DNA from: Enoplolaimus lenunculus | Lineage: Eukaryota > Nematoda > Enoplea > Enoplida > Thoracostomopsidae | Direction of reading: 5' to 3' | NCBI GenBank assembly: GCA_030248215.1 | Contig: JASANG010000295.1 | Coordinates: 186,001-250,000, forward strand | Length of the DNA: 64,000 bases | Shown here: positions 48,101 to 60,100 of the stretch, in pieces | How positions within the stretch are numbered: position 1 is the first letter of the stretch | Layout of the letters: each line of letters begins with the position of its first letter | The notes under the pieces: generated by a model | Database searches by the model: none | What the model was told of the DNA's origin: nothing | Seen by the model: only the letters and a program-made list of their open reading frames with translations | Made by a program: the position numbers and the translations under genes

Positions 48101-51100
48101 CGGTAGTATCCGGTGACGAGCGGTGGTCCCGTCATGGGGCGGCGAACGGCGCCACGTTGCGTGGCTCAAAAAGTATAACCCAACCCTCCGACGTATTAAA
48201 ACTTTATATCAGCGGCGTATATAACAGGATGCATGCAGAAGATGTATGCCCTATCGTCTAAATTTTAAGCACGATAAAAAATAGTTTTACAATCTATTGA
48301 ATTCACCTATTGCCTCATTGGAGAAAAATTTATTCAGCTTGTTAATGCTCGCTCGCAAAAGTATATATTTTTAAGTTAAATATTTTTCCGAATTGAAATC
48401 ATGGTTACAATCCTGTTGTATATGTCGAAGCGCAAGTTGTAATTCAACCCAATTCCGAATTGGGCAAGTCCAAAGCGGAATTACGAGTTGGGTTTGTTAC
48501 GGCGAAATCTTGTCTGATTAAGCTATCATTTTCTGATTGGTTACTTGATAGTCGTAATCCTGCTTGGTTCCACTTTGCTCAGCAAAACGACCTGTTTGGT
48601 AAACGCCAACAGGTACCGATTACTTAGCCAATTTGAAGTGTATTCGCATCAGCCATTAAAATTTTAGTATAGCATTAAGGTAGTAATCAATCACAATGCT
48701 TCCATTTGTCGCATAGAAAAAATTACGTCGTGTGCCAGCCGAAGTAGTAATTACGCGTTGGAGTAGCCAAATTCGAAATTGGTCTAAAATTACGACATGG
48801 ACTACGACATACATGATATCGCTGTTGCATATACGCAGCATTTAGTGCAACAAATACAAGTATTTATAATTTGTTATAGACGGCTACACTGCATCCGATA
48901 CTCGATATTGTTGGGCAAATGATAAAAACAATTTTCGATCATCTGTGACAATGGAAAAATCAATTAATTTGCCTCAGTTTTTAATTATTGATCACATTGT
49001 GACACAAAAGACACAAGTACTATCTTCTGGTAAGTCGGTTAGATAAAGGCCTGTCTGCATTTTCAACTGTGGATAGAATTTATCATCAATTCGGAATTCG
49101 ATACCCTACAACATTGCAGCCAATGGAACCAAACAGTATGAACATAGTTATTCATATATATACTCCATGTCGCATTATTAAATAACTCTGTAACGTGATA
49201 GAACTATACAGGGGCGGCACAATTACAGTCATCATATTATTTAGTGCATACACATTGCGCTGTGTTGCCCACAGTCAATTCTATGTTAGGGGCGGTTAAA
49301 GTAGCGACCTACGTCAGCTCAAATTCCGCTTCCAGTTTACTGCGCTGTTATCATTGAAACTATTCCTGGCTATACGTATATAATTCCTACAGATAGCGTA
49401 ATTTTACCGATTTCAAGCCTAATTCAGAGGACAAACCATGCTCGTATTTTCAGACCAAATTCTACAATTCAGTCTTGACTAAAAAAATTAATTTCGGCCT
49501 GCTGTCTACAAACTATTCGCGACTCAGCCGTAAATTTTTTTCACGGCAAAACTGAGGCACCAATTTTTGCAAACTTTGAGCATAAAAGCGCAACACGATA
49601 CCGTGTTCGTATCTTCACAGTAAATTTAAAAAGCAATCCTTTTTAAGATAAATCTATTTCGCTGAGTTTTTAGGAAACTACTCGCGACTCAGCTGTAAAT
49701 TTATTTTCTCGCGACAGATCGGCTTTTACGTGATCCAAATTTACCTTCCATCAACCCTCATTGTCATAATTTCATGGGTATCGTTTTGGTTGAGTCGTGA
49801 AGCGACTCCAGCTCGTGTAAGCTTAGGCGTCACAACTGTGTTGACAATGACAACACTGATGACAACAACAAACGCGTCAATGCCGAAAGTTTCCTACATC
49901 AAGTCGATAGATATTTATCTTGGCACGTGTTTTATCATGGTTTTTGCGTCGTTGCTTGAGTACGCCGCGGTTGGATATTTAAATAAACGAATTCGAATGA
50001 ATCGTGAACGAAAAGTTCAACGCAAGTTGACTTCACTGTTTCCAAAGTTGTCCATATCACAACCTCGCAGAGAATCGCATAAGTCGTCGGCGAAAATTGC
50101 TGACTGCTCATCGCAATCACGAGCAAATGCTATCGCTATTATTGGTAGTGGGGCTATTGGAAACAACGGAAACCAAGTGAACAGTTTTGAAGTGGCGAAT
50201 TTTGGAAACTCGCAGCTTGGGCATCGGAAACATGCACAATCTGGCACTGGACAAAATTACGGATGGTCGCTGTTGAAGTCGCGAGCCACATTTACCCACC
50301 GGGCTGTAGATCGAACCTCCCAAATCGCGACTGAGGTAAGAGAATGTCCGGCTGCCGGATACCGTCGCTTGTAGATATTTTTATAGTTAGCTCAGGCATA
50401 GGCGCAGAAAGTAGGGAAAGGCAGGGGCACTGACCCCCAATGTTCAGATTGGCGAAGGGCACAGCCTCCAATATTGGCCAGAGCTCACAATATCAAACTG
50501 TCGAATACCTGTTCCACCAGCACAACCAAACCCTGCTATTAATATTAAATTCGTACGTATTAGACTAACAGCAAAATACATATACGCTAGCATTGGTAAA
50601 AATATCGAAACCAGGATGTAAACGATTGCAAAGACACTGCGTCTGCGATACGAATTAATTATTTCAAGGCTTCGAACTTGAAAAACTTATTTGAGGTCCA
50701 GGGCAGAAGCAGCCGTCCTCATTTAACCCCTGTCCGCTCCGGTACTGTTAAGGTCCACAAAGACAGGAAATCTGTTAAATTAAATGCTGATAATGCGAAT
50801 TTATCCCGGTATCGTTGCCAATTTATCAGTGAATGGCATAAACGATTTCATTTTGAGTGGCGTTGAAAATCGAAAAAAGCTTTCGCTGTGCGCCTCCCAA
50901 TATTAAATTTCCTCTGGCGCCGCTGACCTCAGTCGAAAATCAAAAATAAAGCTTTTGCTGACGACGAATTTGCTACTTGCATACGCGGTAAACCATGGCT
51001 ATAAGAAGCGTAATTATTTATTCATGAAATTTACCGCAAACAAATTATAGGTACGCTGCGTGTGTGCAATGTTTTACAAGGAATTGTTGCACGCTATAGC

Positions 51101-54100
51101 GTTTTGTAGATTTCAGAATTTGTTCAAATTTTTATTAAAATGAAGCGATGTGTGTTTTGTGGAAAGTATTGCTTGTCCGGAGGATTCTGGGCAAATTCAC
51201 GCGGTCTGCAAACCATTACAGACCAGAGACCATACGCAACAGCAACGAACGCAACAGGAGCCAAAGCAACCACACGATGAACCTCAACCGCAACAAATAC
51301 AGCCAACACAACAAGAACAGCAATCAGAGCAACCCGAACAGCAAATTGAAAAGCAGTCGCAGAAGGAACAGTCGCAACACCAACCGGAACAACAACAACG
51401 GCAACAACCACAACAACCACAGCAGCTACAACTACAACTACAACAACATGATGAAAAAGATCAAAAAGAAGCGACAAGCATGCCGGGACTGGCAACACTA
51501 TCAATGAGTCTTCTGCAACCGTTACAAGAATCACGTGCCCTCCGCAAAGCGAACAGAACCACGCTAACACCGTCTGGCATTGACAAATATTCCCGATTTA
51601 TATTTCCACTTATATTCGTTGTATTCAACGCAATGTATTGGTTTATTTCAATTGAGCTCAGTCGGAGACTAGTCGTCAGTTATCTATCGAAACCAGTGTA
51701 GAGATTAGAAATTCTGAGTTAAATCGTTTTCTCGGTTGATAATGCATATATTTACAGTAAAATTGCTACTTGAGCTGGTACGCGCAAAACATGCGATAAC
51801 ATTATCAGCCCACGTGCATTATACATCAAGAGCCTAAAGATGTCAACTTTTTGAATTTGTGTAAATATCTAAATGAAGGAGAAGAATTTTATAGTTTTAC
51901 TACAGTGATCAGGATATCTACCGTAGGTATATGTTCACGGAAACATTTCATGTATTGATTCAACGGGTATTTATTTCCGCATCTTTGTTTTCGTTTTAGT
52001 AAACATTTTCATAATGGCCGTGCGTTGCCAAAATTTAAACCAATTAACTTTATATCTCATTCACACTATCACTTCTTTAATATCGATTTATTAAAAGCGA
52101 AAATATGAAATTGAGTCAAAAATCTTGAAAGCTACACGAACTACAGGCCACTCGTTAACCCTACCCTATGACATTTTCTGTGCCCAAGCAAAGGTTCGTA
52201 TTGTGAACGGCGCATAATTGAGAATATTTTGCAACAGTTTCAACTCGATGGTTCCATAAAAACTATTACTCAAATTTGAATTTTTTATTATGCAATTAAG
52301 TATAAAATATAAATATATGCCGTCTGACAAAGTACGGTATTTTTTAATAGTAAGGGGCTGCTGAAAATTTAAGCGTTCTGTCTCCACCGGAGCCCATTTT
52401 AATACTAAAAGAAACTAAAAGTTAAGCTGTACATTGCAAGCTAAAATTCAAATGTCATACACCGTTCTGTCCGCTATTGAATAAGGATTACGACCCTGAT
52501 TGCAAAATTAATATAGTTTCGTGGCGAATCTTAATGGTTTGTAAAAGTAGGAATGTTTGCTATTTTGGTGCCATACGCAGAAATCTGTAAATTTTGTTTG
52601 GACCACAATGAAACTTTTGTTCTCATTATAAATATTATGGTACGTTACTGATGTTGAGTTCAATGGCAATTGTTATATGAATGAACGCTTCTCTATCGCG
52701 TATTGGATTCAGCTTCAATGAGTATAATCACTGTATTGAATGGATTGCATAACGTTACTGCTATAATTTCGGTATGTTGTGCTTTTTTCTGTACTTTACT
52801 CATACGTTTCGTTACGAAGATGACGTGGAAATTAAGAGTATTCCTCAGATGAACTCAGGCTGGAGGGACAATATATGACAAACGTTGCATTCAATCCTTA
52901 GTAGATATTCACATGCCTGTAGAAGTTTTACTAACAATATGGGTTGCAATATTAGCTTTTAGATTAACACAGAAACATTAATAACACCAAATAGCATAAA
53001 TTTTGAAAGTGAATTCGACTAACTATGTTCCAATTTACGTAACACTTTTTACTAACAGCTTATAATACCAAATTACTTTTAACGGCACGTTCAACCTAGG
53101 CTTTTGTTCGACTACTCGTTTTGCAGAGATGTCGATATCGACATAAATTTTCGACATATTGTAATGTTCATAAATTTAAAACGATTTTCGAAGTCAAGGA
53201 AAGATCCTTGTTATAAAGGTTCTAGAGTTTTAGATGTTTTATATAGTGAAAACTTGAAGTTTAAAGCGCCATTTCTTTTGAATTTAGGATCCTGCAGGCT
53301 TTAAAATGAAACCACTGAACTCAGCGCGTCGAAATTTGTAAAATTATCTTTTTTCATTAAATTCCTAGGTAGTTCAGATTCCGTACCTCTACTGGAACGC
53401 CCGTCATACGTAGTTTGGACATTTTCAAATAATGTTTTATTCAATACAGCTACTTGCTATGTTTAATCGATTGTGAATTTCAGATGGTTACACAACACGC
53501 GATATAAGATATTGTTGGAGAGAAAAAGGAAACATGTACAAAGATTCGGTGACAACTTCGGATACAATAAATTTGCCGCAATTCACCGTTAAAGATCATA
53601 TTGTCACCCAGAAATTACAGTTACTCTCTTCAGGTAAGTAGTATATATAGCATGAATCGCCCAACTTTTAAATGTGGAGTTTCAACAAATTGTGTAAAAA
53701 ACATCTTTTAAAATGGTGGACGATATATAGTGCATACTACACACAGCATCGGAATAAAATTAGAATAATCCTGACGAAATTTAAAACTAGCCGATCTTGG
53801 TGCGTGGTAACTTCAATGATTTTATTCAGTAAACATCAGTTTTAATTTTTCAGGCAACTATGTTCACACCTAAGCTGTCTATATAAACGTATATTAGAAC
53901 AACAGATTGAATTTTGTATGGTTATAAAATGTCGCCGTCAGTACGCTACGCTGAAATGATATCAAACTTAACCAGTTTAATCCAGCACAGTAATCAATTT
54001 TTGATTTTCAGGCAACTATTCACGTCTAAGTTGTCGATTTGTATTTAAACGTAAGATAAGATTCTACTTGATTCATATATACCGTCCGTCATCGCTAGCA

Positions 54101-57100
54101 CGAAACACTGAAATGAATTCAATATTGCTCTGACCAAATCAAGCTTACCCGACCGTGTCATCTTCACGAAGTCACTTATCTTTGTTATTCGTTAACTTTG
54201 TTTATCATTTTTCAGGCAATTATTCACGTCTAAGTTGTCGATTTATATTTCAACGTGAAATAGGGTTTTATTTGATTCAAATCTACCTACCCTCATCTTT
54301 AATCGTTATCGTGTCGTGGATATCGTTCTGGATCAGTCGCGAAGCGACTCCAGCCCGTGTTGCGCTTGGCGTAACAACCGTTCTGACGATGACAACTATT
54401 ATGACCAACACAAACGCAGCTTTGCCTAAAGTTTCCTATATCAAAGCGATCGATTTATATCTAATAACTTCATTTGTAATGGTATTCACATCATTGCTTG
54501 AGTACGCAGCAGTTGGTTATTTGAATAAACATTTGCGAATGAAACGTGAACGTAAGAAAAAAGCTGGAGCAGCAGCACTCAAGCCAGCTACCGGAGCAAC
54601 ACCAGCGTCCGTGGCGAATTCCGGTCCGAAATCGTCTAATCTCTATTCGGGAGCACCGGGTGGGTTGGCGCTAGGTCCGCTGCAGCCAAGCTTAATTGCT
54701 GCCCCTGCAGAAGATATTGGCGGCGGCGCAGGTCATATCAGAAATCGACGATATCCAGGCATTCCGATCGAAGGGGGGATTAACCCGGCCATCACCTCGT
54801 TGCACAGTATGCATCGGCATCACAATCAAGCTGGTAACGCGTCAAACTTATCACTGAACGAGGTCAGTCAGTATAAAATGCGACTGCGTAATCCAGTGAT
54901 ATTTCCAATCTCGTTTCTAATACAAATGGTAGAGATTAAATGTTGAAATTTTAAGTTAATATGTGAAATATTTTGCCGAACATAAAACGGACAGTCTGGC
55001 CCACTGTCCTGAGAACTTTGACAGTATTGGTCCGTTAAATTATCTAATGTAAAAATTGAGTTGCTGAAATATAAATCTAAAACTCTTATGTCAACATTTT
55101 ATTTTAGTTTTCGACAATCAAAGCTTGAAAACTAAAATGAAATTTTAGCGTAAGATGCCATATTTCTGCAATACATTTGTTGAAGTCCTGCAATTAATAA
55201 GCAATTAATTTTTTAGTTTCACCAACCTTTGAGTCCGTTTGGCAGCGGCGGCCCTCAAAGCGGTCCGATGTTTCCACAACGCATTCAAATGCGTACCGCA
55301 GTCCCTGGCCAACCGATTGACTGTGATTGTGAAATTGGAGACGCTCGTGGCCGCTCGATAATCCCAAACGTTTTAAAAATTAACGGTGCAGCGTCTCAAA
55401 ACGCTTCCGGTGGAGGCAGCGGAGGCAATAGCGCAGTCGCAAGAGGGACTAGTGCGTTCCGGCGGAAAGCTCCAATTATAACACCGTCAAATATTGATAA
55501 ATACTCACGAATTATATTTCCATTCATATACGTTGTGTTCAATATTGTCTACTGGAGCATTTCTACATATTTGAGTCACAAATTTTTAAGTAGTTACATT
55601 GACAAAGCGTTGTCAGAAACGACAGATCCAGAACAAGATGACTGTTTTAAGCCAAAGGCAACAACACCGACACCTACACTGTGAACAGGATATCTGCCGC
55701 TTCGCCGCGCTTAAATTGTAACGTTTTCAAAGAGAATTTGCCGCTGAATTCAAGGTTACTCAACGTTCAATTCCTTTGGAGGTACAGGGAATATGCCTAG
55801 CTTAACGAGGGGACGCACATTATACATTTATCTGTCCAGAAACCAGGGTTATCTCTGGTAGCGTGAGGCAAGGATGTCCAAGGTCGTCGACACTCTGTCT
55901 GAACATTAAATTCAACCATTATAGTCCGTGTTTCACACTGGAGTAGCTGGAATTTTTGATACGGTAGAAAGTTTCACATTCTATAAAAGTTGCGACAGTG
56001 ATTCTTGTATTACCCATTGAAGAAGCTCCTAAATTCGCTTAGTAAACCCAGAGTATCACCCTAAACCCACCCCTGACTGCGCGTTTGAGATGAATGGAAG
56101 AATTCAGGCAAATGAAGCCAACATCACTTCGTACCAAAAGGCTGAAAAATACTTCGTCTTGTGTATGTTTTGCGAAGAAAGACTAAAATTCAACTGTAGG
56201 ATCGTACATTAGAACGGGATAAAAAAGCTAGTTAGAATTATCTCTAAAAGAATCTTACTTAGTCAGTATGTGGCCGCACACTTCTTTATCAATTTGAAAA
56301 GCTTAAACTCTATGCGAAACTAACACCAAATCCATATGGATTGCGCTGCCTAGGTCCGGCTTTTTACATGAAGGGAGTTTCGATAGGAGCGCGGTGCCTC
56401 GTAGTGGTTTCAAAGAGAATTAAAATGAATTGTGTTTAAAACCTTTCTTTCTGGTAAAAAAGATATTTTACCCATATAATTGATATCACTGTTGCCAAGC
56501 GAATGGAGAACAACGGAAATAAAGACTCAGCTTTTCCCAATCTACACCGTACGATTATTATACTATTTCATGCAACGTTTGAAACGGAAACAAAATAAAA
56601 ATTCCACATAAAGGTTGATTCTAAGAACCAGAAACGATGCAAAAACAATGCGGAATAACGTTTCTAACACAAAACCAGGGTATATTTTGTAATTTTTAAG
56701 TTCAATAGAACTTGCGTTTGGTTTCGTGTTTGTTTATCCATGTTTCGTTAAAGATTACAGCAATTTGGTTTGCGTAGTAAAGCTGTTGCTGATATTTTAA
56801 GTTCAATAAAGACAGCAATATAGTTTTTTGTTTGCAAATGTTTGCTTGCATCGATTTAATTGTTGCGATATAGTTTTGTTTACAATTCAATTGTGCTTGA
56901 AATCGAATCAAAGATTTGCAACAAAACAAAACTATTCAGAATTTTAAAACTAAAATTAACATTAGTTTTACAAAAGCTTAAATTTACATCAGAGTCAAAT
57001 ATCCCGCACGACATACCACAATTCCGACAGCAATTGCAATGCGAACATAGATGCACCTGCCAACACAATCGGTAGTTATCTTTTTCGTCCAAGGCAGCCT

Positions 57101-60100
57101 AAAATAGCTAGTCCGATTTCAAAATCAATTTGATATTTCATCTCACGATCTTCCCTGATCATTGCACGCCCAAATTGAATTGTAGAAAATATTACTTTCA
57201 AGTTCGTCATATCTCGAACAACATTCGACAACACAGGACGGCGCCCCAGGGATATATCCGCTTGCTGTAATAACCCTCCATTGTCTGAATGAGCACTTTA
57301 TTAGTTATTTTTATCTCTGTAACATTTGTCGTGTCATAAAAGATTTCTAGCCAAATCCGAACGCAACAACCCAAGAAATATAATGAATGGAAAAACTGAA
57401 ACTTGAAATACTGAAAAAAATCGGTTAATTGGTCGCGCTCTTCAGCTGAAAAATTGTAATTATGATTTTGCTCCTTGAATCTCAAGTGACACTGTTAAAT
57501 AGAGCACTCAGCGATAGATTTTATATGACCTGAAATCGAAAACCGAAGTTTGACGGCTTCTTAAGCCGAGAGGCCAAACAAAATCAGTCAAATACCTTGT
57601 TTAGTAGTAAACTTCTATATACAATTCCTCAAAAACAAAATTATTGGAATCAAAAATTTAAAATGCAAGATTCCACTCATCTGGAAAGAAAGACAAAACG
57701 CTATGCGACAGTGCAAAACAAAGAGCCAATCCATAGGACATCGCCGTAACAGTAGCATAAGCATATAGCTAAGCCTAAACCTAAGCAAAGAAATTAGACT
57801 AAAGCTTACTCTTACTTCTATTACAGTCCAGCAGAAGAAACGGTTCGTCCCTACTTCATACATAGGCCAACTAAATACCATCTTTGACCAAGTCAAAAAG
57901 CTACAAGTAAGAGTGTACCTGTAACAGGTACGTATACTTTGTGACCATTTTGCAACCACAAGCAAGCATGTTGCGTATGTACTGTAGCTACACTTTTAAC
58001 ATAGAAATTTACCAAAATGTAACTGTATGATTTACGTTAATTAATTTCTAATTGCTCCGCTATAACTTTTTGTAATAAAATGAAACACAGTTTTGTGTAC
58101 ACTGCAAAAAAATGCTGAGTCAAATTGACTCTCTCCGGAATAGGCTCTACGGGACTACACAAACTGAGTTAAATTCGACTCTACTAAAGTCAAATTCGAC
58201 TCACTAAGTCGCATGTTTGTCTCTGGTGGAGTCGAATTTGACTCAGTTTGTCTGCAGAGAGCCTATTTCGGAGAGAGTCAATTTGACTCACCATTTTTTG
58301 CAGTGTAAGTAAGCGATTCTGGAGAATATTCAACCGCACAGGTATGATCAACTGACCAAAGTATACTAATTTGTCATTTGGCATACTTATCTACTAGCAG
58401 CAAAATTTGCACACTAAACAAAGATAGCAATAAAAAGTCCATCAGATAAACTAGCTGTAAATAAACTAAATATCGATTTTGCCGAACCTTGGGATGGAAG
58501 CAAAAAGTTATCAGACATCGTTCACGGTAACTGTTTCAGGTTCGGCAACAGAACGACATAGTGTAAAAGTTAACGAGGCGCGTTCAACACAATCGCGATT
58601 CGTTAATTATACCCCCTAACACTACAGTAACTTATAATCTTGTTTTAACATTTTGTCACTCGTTAACTCTACGTTTCGGCGGCAATCATTAATAAAAGCT
58701 CAGAAAAACCATTTTACAAGCGGTATACAAATAAATATTGATTTTAGACGGCTACTCAACGAGCGATATCACATATCGATGGGTCAAACAATTTGGTTCG
58801 CCGGTTTCAATGACTCCAGAGGGCGCCGCATTACCTCAATTCAAAGTGCTAATGGTTAAATATAGCGATGGATTACAAACTTTGCTAACAGGTATCACAA
58901 GCAGTACCAGCCGTACGAACTTTGAAATTGTCTATTCCAAAGCATATACTCGCAAACGCTTATTTCAATACAAAATTTATAATTATTTCATTCCAAATTT
59001 AGTAAAAGATGCGTTACGAAAACACTGTAGTTTCTGGAAAATAGTTCTTAAATTGCCGTTTGCAATTGCTCTTTATAATAAAAGCCGTTAGTTTTAGGCA
59101 ACTACACGCGCCTGTCGTTACGCTTCATATTCGGCAGAAACATCGGCTTTTACGTGATCCAAATTTACCTTCCATCAACCCTCATTGTCATAATTTCATG
59201 GGTATCGTTTTGGTTGAGTCGTGAAGCGACTCCAGCTCGTGTAAGCTTAGGCGTCACAACTGTGCTGACAATGACAACACTGATGGCAACAACAAACGCT
59301 GCAATGCCGAAAGTTTCCTACGTCAAATCAATTGATGTTTACCTGATCACTTGCTTTTTGATGGTTTTTTCGTCTTTACTTGAATTTGCAGCTGTTGGCT
59401 ACATCAGTCGCAACGTCCGTCGCCGGCGATTTTCGTCTACAACTCCAGGCGCAGAAACCGAAGCAACAATTACTGGAAACGTATCGTGCGTCGAAGAGCT
59501 ATTGAAAGAAAGCGAAGAAGTAATTGTCGCTAGCAATCCTGCACCGAGGAATCCCATGCGGTCGTTTCTTGAACATCACTCAGACCCTAAACAATCGAGT
59601 GGCGAGGTTCCAAAACTTCCAAGCTCATCGGTAAAATATCGCAAACCCGCCGGTTCTGCTGCAAATACGAAACGAGAATGGCAACGGTTTTCGCTTGAAG
59701 ATCTCTCTAGCAAAACAACAACGGCCAATGACCAGAACGTATTCACGGCGTACAGGACTGAATCGATAAACGAACGGATGGCGTTACGGTCACCAGGCTC
59801 TTCAACGTCTTTCAAATTTCAATCAAATACGACGCCAACTTCAAAACCCAAACCATTTCATCTTCGAAGCAAAACTGTTTCCCCGACATCTGAGCAAATT
59901 CAATCCATTGCGTATAGGTTGGCGACCAACGAAACTAGCCAGCATCAGGTAAGGTAGAATTATCAGAGCGAAGTTACTTTTAGACATTAGTTATCTAACA
60001 AATTAAGGTAATGCTGTTGCGGTGTTAATAGGTTTTAGGTTTTAGCACATTATGATAGACGAATTTTCCAACGCTAAACCCAATCGCATTTCGGTTCCAG

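Larger units (their letters stand above)
55685..58747. other. Between cassettes 3 and 4
   Basis: It contains the cassette 3 3' UTR, a TTAGGC-core MITE (57738-57870) and foldback MITE copy 2 (58099-58307). Minus-strand open frames at 56702-57485 lack splice support and a family; the phrase GCCAAATC-GAACGCAA at 57350 also occurs near 26600, so they may be repeat remnants. No extracellular-domain exon seen. Confidence 0.5.

Noticed and set aside
51124-51570. Minus-strand Val/Ala-rich open frame
   Set aside because: It is the antisense reading of the CAA-rich, Gln-coding loop of cassette 2.
56702-57485. Minus-strand open frames between cassettes 3 and 4
   Set aside because: No consistent splice signals or recognised family; a short phrase is shared with 26600, suggesting repeat remnants.
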